The notes beneath the pieces are model-generated. The model searched no databases and was not told the DNA's origin. It saw only the letters and a list, made by a program, of their open reading frames with translations. A DNA stretch of 5,596 nt from Desulfobulbus sp. (GTDB lineage Bacteria; Desulfobacterota; Desulfobulbia; Desulfobulbales; Desulfobulbaceae): the NCBI GenBank assembly GCA_017998195.1, contig JAGODN010000182.1:1-5596 (forward strand), written 5' to 3'. The translations under genes were made by a program, and so were the position numbers. Positions 1 to 5,596 of this stretch are shown here, piece by piece (the stretch's first letter is position 1; each line of letters opens with the position of its first letter).

Positions 1-108
1 CGGGGCCGTCGGGCGGCCATCCTCAGCATCATCGCCTTCCTGTCCGTGCTGTTCACCCTCTGGGGCGTTTCCTTTCTGCTGGAAGGGGTGCATTCCTATG
101 CCGCATGA
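1..108 (+). CDS. CcsA/HemX-family cytochrome c assembly protein, C-terminal end only
   Basis: Only the last 35 codons and the TGA stop lie in the window; the gene begins upstream. The visible peptide has a basic start (RGRR), then one hydrophobic membrane helix (about residues 6-27 of the fragment), and ends in GVHSYAA. A final helix running into a G-[LV]-H-[SA]-Y tail is typical of the CcsA/CcsB/ResC/HemX family, whose members handle heme for cytochrome c maturation in the cytoplasmic membrane. In Desulfobacterota a gene of this family commonly precedes hemA, as here. In Bacillus the related HemX instead affects HemA protein level, so a role in controlling HemA cannot be excluded. The stop lies 11 bp inside hemA, and the hemA ribosome binding site sits within this gene, so the two are probably co-transcribed and coupled. 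The family call rests on a short tail plus context; subfamily and full length cannot be judged. Confidence 0.75.
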   Translation, partial: RGRRAAILSIIAFLSVLFTLWGVSFLLEGVHSYAA

Positions 109-1390
109 CACCATAGTGCTGCTGGGAGTCAACCATAAGACGACCCCGCTGGAAATCCGTGAAAAGCTCGCCCTTTCGAGCGGCTACGAAGAACCCTTGC
201 GTGCTCTGGGGCAGCTGGAGGCGGTGGGCGAGTACTACCTCCTGTCCACCTGCAACCGGGTCGAGGTGCTGTTCACCTGCCAGGACGTGGAGCGGGCCCG
301 CGCCCAGGTTCTCGACCAACTGTTCGCCGGCGCCGTGCCCGACGAGGTACTGGACCGGCACGTCTACCAGCACCGGGACGAGGCCGCGGTCGAGCACCTG
401 TTCCTGGTGGCCGCCAGCCTGGATTCGATGATTGTCGGCGAGGCCCAGATCCTCGGCCAGCTGAAAGAGGCCTACCGTCACGCGGCCAAGAGCGGCTGCA
501 CCGGTTTTCTGCTCAACAAGCTCATGCACAAGGCCTTTTCCGTGGCCAAGCGGGTGCGCACGGAAACCCGCATCGGCGCCAGCGCCGTGTCCATCAGCTA
601 CGCCGCGGTGGAGCTGGCGCGCAAGATTTTCGGCGACCTGAAGGACAAGCGGGTGCTGCTCATCGGCGCCGGGGAGATGGCCGAACTGGCGGCCGAGCAC
701 CTGGTCGGCCAGGGCGTGGCCGAGGTGGTCGTGGCCAACCGCACCCTGGAACGGGCGGTCAACTTGGCGCGCTGCTACGACGGCCGTGCCGTGGGCCTGG
801 AGGAGATCCTCGGGCAGGTGCAGCGGGTGGACATCATCATCAGTTCCACCGGCTCGCCCGACCTGATCCTGCGCAAGGAGGAGGTGCGTTCGGTGATGCG
901 CGAGCGTCGCAACCGGCCGCTCTTTTTCATCGACATCGCCGTGCCGCGGGACCTGGATCCGGCGATCAACGACCTGGCCAACGTCTACCTCTACGACATC
1001 GACGACCTGCACAACGTGGTCGAGATGAACCGGACCGAGCGCGACCGGGAGGCGGTCAAGGCGCAGCGGATAGTCGACGAGGAGCGGATGAAGTTCAGCC
1101 GCTGGCTGGAGAACATGGAATCCACGCCGACCATCGTCCAACTGCGCGGCCATATCGACCGGATCGTGCTCGGCGAGGTCGCCAAGACCTTCGGCCGACT
1201 CGAGGAACTGCCCGAGGAGCGGCGCCAGGCGCTGGAGCGGATGGCCGCGGCCATCACCGGCAAGATGCTCTACCCGACCCTGCAGTACCTGAAAAACGAC
1301 CACCACTGTCTGCCCCTGGAGGATCGCATCAACACGGTGCGCACCCTGTTCCTGCTCGACGACAACCACGGCGGGCCGGAGGCCTCGTGA
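98..1390 (+). CDS. hemA: Glutamyl-tRNA reductase
   Basis: Cytosolic enzyme that reduces the glutamate of Glu-tRNA(Glu) to glutamate-1-semialdehyde with NADPH, the first committed step of C5-pathway tetrapyrrole synthesis (heme, siroheme, corrinoids). At 430 residues it has normal family length. The catalytic domain opens with GVNHKTTP (10-17), carries the active-site Cys52 in STCNR (50-54) and a conserved His100, and includes GEAQILGQ (114-121). The NADPH-binding domain shows GAGEMAELA (190-198), NRT (214-216), SSTGSP (249-254) and IDIAVPRDLDP (278-288). The remaining part, from about 320, is the helical dimerisation domain. The ATG at 98 is preceded by GGAAGGGG (81-88) at 9 nt spacing and gives the expected N-terminus. 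It overlaps the CcsA-type gene by 11 bp and the next gene by 4 bp. No frameshift or missing key residue is seen. I see no riboswitch, but the true operon start lies outside the window. Confidence 0.98.
   Translation: MPHDTIVLLGVNHKTTPLEIREKLALSSGYEEPLRALGQLEAVGEYYLLSTCNRVEVLFTCQDVERARAQVLDQLFAGAVPDEVLDRHVYQHRDEAAVEHLFLVAASLDSMIVGEAQILGQLKEAYRHAAKSGCTGFLLNKLMHKAFSVAKRVRTETRIGASAVSISYAAVELARKIFGDLKDKRVLLIGAGEMAELAAEHLVGQGVAEVVVANRTLERAVNLARCYDGRAVGLEEILGQVQRVDIIISSTGSPDLILRKEEVRSVMRERRNRPLFFIDIAVPRDLDPAINDLANVYLYDIDDLHNVVEMNRTERDREAVKAQRIVDEERMKFSRWLENMESTPTIVQLRGHIDRIVLGEVAKTFGRLEELPEERRQALERMAAAITGKMLYPTLQYLKNDHHCLPLEDRINTVRTLFLLDDNHGGPEAS
1378..1382 (+). promoter_or_regulatory. Shine-Dalgarno site that sets the GTG start at 1387
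   Basis: GGAGG lies inside the last codons of hemA, only 4 nt before the GTG at 1387. The spacing is short but the core is strong. It supports initiation at GTG overlapping the hemA stop (GTGA, 1387-1390). The downstream frame contains no internal Met, so no ATG alternative exists. Confidence 0.6.
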
Positions 1391-1893
1391 TCAGCGACGA
1401 ACGCACCCTTCTTCTCGAGGAGGAACTCCTGCTCGTGCGCCATTCGGGCGAGATTCCCGAGGTGGCCCTGCACGCAAGCGTCCACTATCTCACCGAGGAT
1501 CCGGAGGGCCCGGGCCTGGTGCTGGCCGACGAGGAACTGCGCCCCCTGCAGGAGGCGACCCTGGCCCGCTACCGGGAGATCATCCTCCGCGACCTGGATG
1601 CCAGCAACCGCGACCTGTCGCTTTTTCGCGGCATCGGCCGGGCGATCTGCAACTGGGAGCGCTACCAGCGCTTCAGCGAGGGGCTCGGCCGTCCGGTCGA
1701 ACCGTTCCGGCGGCAGGCGGCGGAGGCGCTGCTCGCCTACCTGCAACACGAGGCGGCCGAGGTGCGCAGCGGGACGCGGACGCCCTCGGTCAACTGCGCG
1801 ACCGGCGAGCTGCGCACCTTTACCCGCACCCTCGGACTCGCTGCCGGCGACCTGCCGCCGGGCTGGGACAGCCTGTGCGCCCGGCCTTCCTGA
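1387..1893 (+). CDS. Uncharacterised 168-residue soluble protein coupled to hemA
   Basis: I do not recognise this protein and assign no function. It has no signal peptide or membrane segment and is rich in Glu, Leu, Arg and Ala. An acidic N-terminus (LLEEELLLVRH, 9-19) leads into likely helices at about 53-71, 76-97 and 105-127. The best candidate conserved patch is RDLSLFRGIGRAICNWERY (75-93). Cysteines are at 88, 137 and 164, with no CxxC, CP or other metal- or heme-binding motif. Coding is supported by good codon use, the GGAGG site at 1378-1382, the GTGA overlap with hemA and the DUF2062 gene starting 9 bp after its stop. The long frame on the opposite strand is a GC-driven shadow. Its place after hemA makes a link to heme supply or cytochrome maturation conceivable, but that is inference from position only. 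Confidence 0.8.
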   Translation: MISDERTLLLEEELLLVRHSGEIPEVALHASVHYLTEDPEGPGLVLADEELRPLQEATLARYREIILRDLDASNRDLSLFRGIGRAICNWERYQRFSEGLGRPVEPFRRQAAEALLAYLQHEAAEVRSGTRTPSVNCATGELRTFTRTLGLAAGDLPPGWDSLCARPS

Positions 1894-1902
1894 TCGGCCG
1901 AC

Positions 1903-2415
1903 ATGGCCGGTAAGATCGCCCGACTGTTCCAGCGGCTGAAGGAACTGCAAGGCTCGCCGCCGGCCCTGGCCCGCGGTACGGCGGTGGGCGTGTTCATCGG
2001 CTTCGCCCCGGTGATGCCGTTCAAGGCCATGCTCATCCTGCTGCTCACCGTTCTCACCCGCGCAAGCACGGTGGCCGGGCTTTTGGTCTGCACCATCATT
2101 TGCAACCCCCTGACCTACCTTCCCCTCTATTACCTCGCCTGGTGGACCGGTAACCTGCTCCTGCCCGGGCGGGCCGGTTGGGACGTGCTCCGCGCCTCGT
2201 ACGATACCATGCGCACGGCGCCGCCGGCAGAGGGCCTGGCCGTGGCCGCGCACATGGGCTGGGACGCGGCCGTGGTGCTGCTCACCGGCGGCCTGGTGCT
2301 GGCCCTGCCGCTGGCCCTGGCCAGTTACCCGGTGGCGTACCGGTTTTTTTTCATGATTGAACGGAAGCGACGCGAAAAACACCGGCTCGACCACAGGGGA
2401 GGGCGGACGGAATGA
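1903..2415 (+). CDS. DUF2062 family inner-membrane protein
   Basis: A 170-residue protein matching the DUF2062 pattern. An amphipathic basic N-terminus (1-15) is followed by ARGTAVGVFIGFAPVMPF (23-40), then hydrophobic segments at about 26-50 and 56-87 with the family hallmark NPLT (68-71) next to LPLYY, and a last membrane helix at about 123-146. The C-terminal tail is strongly basic (ERKRREKHR, 152-160), consistent with a cytoplasmic end. The molecular function of DUF2062 is not established; the domain occurs alone and fused to glycosyltransferases in other bacteria, from general knowledge. The ATG at 1903 is 9 bp after the previous stop and has no clear Shine-Dalgarno sequence, so it probably depends on re-initiation by ribosomes finishing the upstream gene. 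It ends in a 4-bp ATGA overlap with the next gene. A run of eight T (2344-2351) lies in the codons for residues 148-150. Confidence 0.85.
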   Translation: MAGKIARLFQRLKELQGSPPALARGTAVGVFIGFAPVMPFKAMLILLLTVLTRASTVAGLLVCTIICNPLTYLPLYYLAWWTGNLLLPGRAGWDVLRASYDTMRTAPPAEGLAVAAHMGWDAAVVLLTGGLVLALPLALASYPVAYRFFFMIERKRREKHRLDHRGGRTE

Positions 2416-3392
2416 CGGCATGCAGAAGGCCCTGGCGGGTGGGTCTCCTCGGCACGGGCAAGCACGGCAGCCGCTACGCCCGCCACATTGGCGAGGATGT
2501 CGAGGGATTGGAACTCGTTGCGATCAGTCGCCGGTCCGCGCTGGGCCGGGAGCAAGCGACGGATTGGGGTTGCCGCTGGTACGGGGACTGGCGGGAGGTG
2601 GTGGCGGATGCGGCCGTGGACTGTGTCATCGCGGCCTTGCCGCCTACGCTCAACCGGCAGGTGGCCGAGGGTTGCGCGGCCGCCGGCAAGCCGCTGCTGC
2701 TGGAAAAGCCGATGGCGGTGACCGCCACCGACGCGGCGGCGATCCTCCGCCTGTTCGAGGAGCGCGGTCTGGGCCTGACCATTGGCCAGACCCTGCGCTA
2801 CAACCCGGTGATCCGGACCCTGCGCCGCTGCCTGGACGGGATCGGCGAACTGCACGGCTTGACCGCCAACCAGCGGCTTGAACCGAATACGCTGACCTGG
2901 CTGGACGACCCGGACCAGGCCGGGGCCGGGGTCAGCCTGCACGCGGCCGTGCACGTGTTCGATGCGCTGCGCTATATCACCGGTCGGGAGATCGTGCGCG
3001 TGTTCGCCCGCAGCCGCTGCGTGCACACCCGGCGTCTCGAGGACCAGCTGCTCGCCCTGGTGGAGTTGGACAACGGGGTGCTCGGCACGGTGGACTGCGC
3101 CAAGATCGGCCCGGCCCGTTCCGGCCGGTTCGAATTCGTCGGTGCGGACGGCCAACTGCACGGCGACCAGGTGCACCACACGGCCGAGTGGATCCGCGGC
3201 ACGCGGCGCGAGCCCGTCGATCCCGGTCCGCCGGTACAGACCATCGTCCCCCTGCTCACCGACTGGCTCGCCTTTCTCCGCGGCGAGGCCCCCAACCCGG
3301 TTCCGGGCCGGGAGGGGCAGGCCGCGGTGCAGATTGCCACGGCCTGCCTGCGGTCGGCGGCCACGGCCTGCTGGCAGCCGGTCCAGCCGTAG
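2412..3392 (+). CDS. Gfo/Idh/MocA-family NAD(P)-dependent oxidoreductase, substrate unknown
   Basis: A 326-residue cytosolic protein of normal family length. The N-terminal Rossmann domain shows GTGKHG (GxGxxG, 14-19). SRR (39-41) ends the second strand, where basic residues usually favour NADP(H) over NAD(H). GKPLLLEKP (92-100) contains the signature catalytic Lys99 of the EKP motif. The C-terminal alpha/beta domain begins near 125 (GQTLRYNP) and holds GAGVSLHAAVHVFDALR (171-187). His181 matches the usual active-site His, but the Asp normally four residues before it is His177. Family members act on sugars, inositols, UDP-sugars, bile pigments and more, so the substrate cannot be named. The ATG at 2412 follows AGGGGAGGG (2395-2403) at 8 nt and overlaps the DUF2062 stop (ATGA), indicating translational coupling. 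It ends 21 bp from the convergent purH-type gene. Confidence 0.93.
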   Translation: MTACRRPWRVGLLGTGKHGSRYARHIGEDVEGLELVAISRRSALGREQATDWGCRWYGDWREVVADAAVDCVIAALPPTLNRQVAEGCAAAGKPLLLEKPMAVTATDAAAILRLFEERGLGLTIGQTLRYNPVIRTLRRCLDGIGELHGLTANQRLEPNTLTWLDDPDQAGAGVSLHAAVHVFDALRYITGREIVRVFARSRCVHTRRLEDQLLALVELDNGVLGTVDCAKIGPARSGRFEFVGADGQLHGDQVHHTAEWIRGTRREPVDPGPPVQTIVPLLTDWLAFLRGEAPNPVPGREGQAAVQIATACLRSAATACWQPVQP

Positions 3393-3413
3393 GCCGCGGG
3401 CGCCTGTATCGGG

Positions 3414-4703
3414 TCAGTGCTTGAACGAACGCTGGCCGGTGAACAGCATGGCCACCTGCGGCCGGGCCTCGTTGCAGGCCTGGATCGATTCGAAGTCCCG
3501 GATCGAGCCGCCCGCCTGGAGGATGGCCGAGACGCCTTCACGGATGCCCACGTCGGCCGCATCCCGGAACGGGAAGAAGGCGTCCGAGATCATCACCGAG
3601 CCGGGCAGGCCGGCTCGGTCGGCGCGCACCTGCGCGTCGATGGCCTGCTGCAGGGCCGGGTCGCGGCGGCCGCGGCCGATCTCCGCCACCAGGTCCACGT
3701 AGGGCAGGCCATGGGCGTCGAAGCAGAGGATGTCCGCATACTTGGCGTAGGCCTTGTGCACGGCGATCTCGGCCACGCCCACCCGGTCCTGCTCGCCGGC
3801 GCCGATGGCCACGGTGCAGCCGTCCTTGACGTAGATGACCGAGTTCGAAGTGACCCCGTGCTCCACCGCCCAGCCGAAGAGCATGTCCTCGATTTCCCGT
3901 TCGCTCGGCTGGCGCTCGCAGGCGTAAGTGGCGCCCTTGTAGGTGGCCTTCGCGGGCTTCAGGTCGGCGGCGGTGCGGATGGAGTTGACCGCCGAGCGCT
4001 GGACGATGATGCCGCCGTCGATCAGCGATTTGAAGTCCACGAAGCGGTGGTGCTCGTACTCGGCGAGGCGGTGGATGCCGGCCATGCGGATCACCCGCAG
4101 GTTCTTGCGGCGGGCGAGGATGGCCAGGACGCCCTCCTCGAAATCGGGCGCGCACACCACCTCCAGGTAGTTGGCGGCCATCAGTTCCGCGGTCTCCCGG
4201 TCCAGGGGCCGGTTGACCACCACCGCCCCGCCGAAGGCGGCGATGCGGTCGCAGCGGTTGGCCCGGTTGTAGGCCTCGGCCAGGCTTGCGCCCAGGGCCG
4301 CGCCGCTCGGGTTGTTGTGCTTGAGGATGACCGCCGCCGGCCGGTCGGCGAAGTACTTGATGATGTTCAGGCCGTTGTCCACGTCGGTGAGATTGATCTT
4401 GCCCGGGTGTTTGCCCACCTGGAGCATGTCCGCGGCGGTGATGGCGCTCACCAGCCCCTGGCCCGGGTCGATGAAGCGGCAGTCGCCGAGAACCAGGTTG
4501 CCGTTGACCAGTTCATAGAGGGCCGCCTCCTGGTCCGGGTTCTCGCCGTAACGCAGTCCGCGTTCCTCGGTGGTGCCGTCCTCCTGGGCGATTTTCCAGG
4601 TTTTCTTGCGGTAGACCAGGGTCTGGTCACCGAAGGTGATGGTCATCTCCATGGGGAAGGAGTCGCCGAGCAGGGTCGAATACATTTTTTTCAGGTCGGT
4701 CAT
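3414..4703 (-). CDS. purH: Stand-alone AICAR formyltransferase (PurH without the cyclohydrolase domain)
   Basis: Cytosolic purine-synthesis enzyme that transfers the formyl group of 10-formyl-THF to AICAR, giving FAICAR, the penultimate step to IMP. At 429 residues it lacks the N-terminal MGS-like IMP cyclohydrolase domain of the usual 510-530-residue bifunctional PurH. LRYGENPDQ, which sits near residue 200 in bifunctional enzymes, is here at 50-58. Other AICARFT marks are KHNNPSG (128-134, catalytic Lys-His), FGGAVVVNR (157-165), GAGEQDRV (301-308), SDAFFPFRD (373-381) and GGSIRD (398-403), and the ending SFKH resembles the family's RHFRH-type end. About 40 extra residues lie between AVHKA (314-318) and GSVMISD (368-374). 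The ATG at 4703 has GGAG (4717-4714) 10 nt upstream; internal Met7, Met18 and Met20 are weaker alternatives. A monofunctional PurH class is known in some bacteria, so IMP cyclohydrolase should be encoded elsewhere. It lies 108 bp downstream of the GlmU-like gene on the same strand. Confidence 0.95.
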   Translation of the reverse strand: MTDLKKMYSTLLGDSFPMEMTITFGDQTLVYRKKTWKIAQEDGTTEERGLRYGENPDQEAALYELVNGNLVLGDCRFIDPGQGLVSAITAADMLQVGKHPGKINLTDVDNGLNIIKYFADRPAAVILKHNNPSGAALGASLAEAYNRANRCDRIAAFGGAVVVNRPLDRETAELMAANYLEVVCAPDFEEGVLAILARRKNLRVIRMAGIHRLAEYEHHRFVDFKSLIDGGIIVQRSAVNSIRTAADLKPAKATYKGATYACERQPSEREIEDMLFGWAVEHGVTSNSVIYVKDGCTVAIGAGEQDRVGVAEIAVHKAYAKYADILCFDAHGLPYVDLVAEIGRGRRDPALQQAIDAQVRADRAGLPGSVMISDAFFPFRDAADVGIREGVSAILQAGGSIRDFESIQACNEARPQVAMLFTGQRSFKH

Positions 4704-4728
4704 GGTGGGAACGCTCCGATAGGGTGAT

Positions 4729-4748
4729 CCGGGCCGCCCGGGGCCGGG
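4729..4748. repeat. Overlapping short GC inverted repeats upstream of purH
   Basis: The 108-bp spacer between the GlmU-like gene and the purH-type gene (4704-4811) holds two overlapping perfect inverted repeats. One is CCGGGC-C-GCCCGG (4729-4741; as a hairpin, 5-bp stem with 3-nt loop). The other is CCCGG-GG-CCGGG (4737-4748; loop too small to fold fully). They share bases, so they could not both form. They lie 26-45 nt before the purH start codon, within any leader transcript. No U-tract follows directly, so this is not a canonical intrinsic terminator. Such repeats arise readily by chance at this GC content. I see no convincing -35/-10 pair or known riboswitch in the spacer. Confidence 0.3.
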
Positions 4749-4811
4749 AGAAAAGAGTGCCTGCGTCGGCGCCGTGCTGCCGCGGCCGAAGGGGCAGAGG
4801 GGTGATGGGGT

Positions 4812-5596
4812 TCAGGCCGCCGACCGGGCGGTCAGCGGCGGGACGATCGTGCCGGCGGGGAACTCGCCTCCGTGCAGCACACTGTTGGCGCCGACGGTGA
4901 CGCCGTCGCCCAGGCGGCAGCCGCGCAGCACGCAGTTCGCCTCGATGCGGCAGGCGCGGCCGAGGACCGCGCCACCCTCGATGCGCACCCCGCCGTGCAG
5001 CACGGTGTCGGCGCCGATGGTGCAGTCCGGTCCGACCAGGGTGGTCGCCGGCGCCTCGAGGGTGACCCCGGCGAGCATCAGTTCCCGGTTGCGGCGCTGC
5101 TGCAGGGCCGCCTGGGCCTGGGCCAGTTCGATGCGGGAATTGACCCCGAGCACGTCGATGGCCTGCGGGTGGCACCATTTTTCCACCCGCACGCCCTGGC
5201 GGGCGGCAATGGCGACGATGTCGGTGAGGTAAACCTCGCCCTGGCTGTTATCGGTGCCCACCCGGCGGAGGGCGTCGAACAGGAAACGCCGGTCCGCCAG
5301 GTAGATACCGGCGTTGATCTCGCGGATGGCCCGCTGCTCATCGGTCGCGTCCTTCTCCTCGACGATGGCCTGCACCGCGCCCCGGGCATCGACCAGGATC
5401 CGGCCGTAGCCGAAGGGTTCCTCGACCAGGGTACTCATCAGGGTGAGGGTCGCCCCGTGGCGGCGGTGGACCTCGATCAGCGCCCGCAGGGTCTCGGCGC
5501 GGATGAGCGGCGTGTCGCCGCAGAGGATGAGCACCAGGTCCGCGCCGGCGCAGGCCGCCTCGGCGCAGCGCACCGCGTGGCCGGTGCCCAGTTGTT
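4812..5596 (-). CDS. GlmU-type UDP-GlcNAc pyrophosphorylase with shortened beta-helix, N-terminus off-window
   Basis: The gene runs in from beyond the right edge; 260 complete codons are visible. A GTG at 5573 is not the start, because the frame continues upstream into QLGTGHA, a core GlmU motif found near residue 76 in E. coli GlmU. Numbering from that Gln, the uridylyltransferase domain shows CGDTPL (25-30, metal-ligand Asp27), GYGR (62-65), EEKDATDEQR (79-88), INAG (93-96), QGEVYLTD (118-125) and GVNSR (150-154, the second metal ligand Asn152). This domain makes UDP-GlcNAc from UTP and GlcNAc-1-phosphate for peptidoglycan and LPS. A left-handed beta-helix of hexapeptide repeats begins near 187 but ends at 260, roughly E. 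coli residue 335. It therefore lacks the coils with the acetyltransferase residues (R333, K351, H363 and N386 region in E. coli). Estimated full length is about 335 residues versus 456. It is probably a monofunctional uridylyltransferase; another sugar-nucleotide specificity is possible. Only 108 bp separate its stop from the purH-type gene. Confidence 0.9.
   Translation of the reverse strand, partial: QLGTGHAVRCAEAACAGADLVLILCGDTPLIRAETLRALIEVHRRHGATLTLMSTLVEEPFGYGRILVDARGAVQAIVEEKDATDEQRAIREINAGIYLADRRFLFDALRRVGTDNSQGEVYLTDIVAIAARQGVRVEKWCHPQAIDVLGVNSRIELAQAQAALQQRRNRELMLAGVTLEAPATTLVGPDCTIGADTVLHGGVRIEGGAVLGRACRIEANCVLRGCRLGDGVTVGANSVLHGGEFPAGTIVPPLTARSAA

Noticed and set aside
53..1369. 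438-codon open frame antisense to hemA
   Set aside because: hemA on the plus strand has every family motif in frame. The antisense product is a low-complexity mix rich in His, Val, Gly and Gln, as expected from reading high-GC codons backwards.
1270..2421. 383-codon minus-strand frame across the unknown and DUF2062 genes
   Set aside because: It runs through three plus-strand genes with good starts and overlaps, and the product is compositionally biased (Gly, Arg, Gln, His, Ala) with no motif.
2412..3392. Biliverdin reductase or a heme-modifying enzyme, suggested by hemA nearby
   Set aside because: The Gfo/Idh/MocA fold is shared by many activities, and no residue pattern here specifically supports a bilin or heme substrate; position alone is too weak.
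4685..4691. A7 tract (minus strand) at codons 4-7 of the purH-type gene as a programmed slippage site
   Set aside because: A-rich early codons are common near bacterial starts, and the tract just encodes Lys-Lys before Met7. Nothing shows a functional alternative frame.
3417..4727. 436-codon plus-strand frame antisense to purH
   Set aside because: The minus strand encodes an unmistakable AICAR transformylase; the plus product is a high-GC shadow rich in Val, Gly, Asp and His.
4775..4797. Possible intrinsic terminator after the GlmU-like gene
   Set aside because: CTGCC and GGCAG can pair around an 11-nt loop, but the stem is only 5 bp and no U-tract follows immediately. The nearest T-run lies too far downstream.
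5571..5573. GTG as the start codon of the GlmU-like protein
   Set aside because: The frame stays open to the window edge and the upstream codons spell the GlmU motif QLGTGHA, so the real start is off-window.

Overview
The window is a compact, GC-rich (well above 60% by eye) bacterial chromosomal segment with almost no non-coding DNA. The gene content and order suggest Desulfobacterota (the old Deltaproteobacteria), possibly a Desulfobulbales- or Desulfuromonadales-type organism. The pointers are a CcsA/HemX-type cytochrome c assembly gene directly upstream of hemA, and a PurH that carries only the AICAR formyltransferase domain. The taxonomic call is inference from recall of family distribution, not from a search. 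I see no tRNA, rRNA, CRISPR array, insertion sequence, phage gene or other mobile signature.

Plus strand, 1-3392: a tightly packed run of five genes. It starts with the last 35 codons of a CcsA-family membrane protein. hemA (glutamyl-tRNA reductase, first committed step of tetrapyrrole synthesis) follows, overlapping it by 11 bp. Next come an unrecognised 168-residue soluble protein (GTG start, 4-bp overlap with hemA), a DUF2062 membrane protein (9-bp gap) and a Gfo/Idh/MocA-family oxidoreductase (ATGA overlap). The overlaps strongly suggest one translationally coupled transcript. Only the first two genes have an obvious shared theme, cytochrome c assembly and heme supply.

Minus strand, 5596-3414: a GlmU-type UDP-GlcNAc pyrophosphorylase that enters from beyond the right edge. 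After a 108-bp spacer it is followed by a stand-alone AICAR transformylase (purH-type). The two are co-directional and may share a transcript. They converge on the plus-strand operon across a gap of only 21 bp.

The points most worth a second look are domain-level departures from the textbook enzymes. The GlmU-like protein stops just before the part of the left-handed beta-helix that holds the acetyltransferase active site. The PurH protein has no IMP cyclohydrolase domain and carries an extra segment of about 40 residues. The oxidoreductase has His where the family usually has a catalytic-site Asp. The small coupled protein after hemA has no function I can name. I do not see a convincing new multi-gene system; most of the window looks like housekeeping metabolism.
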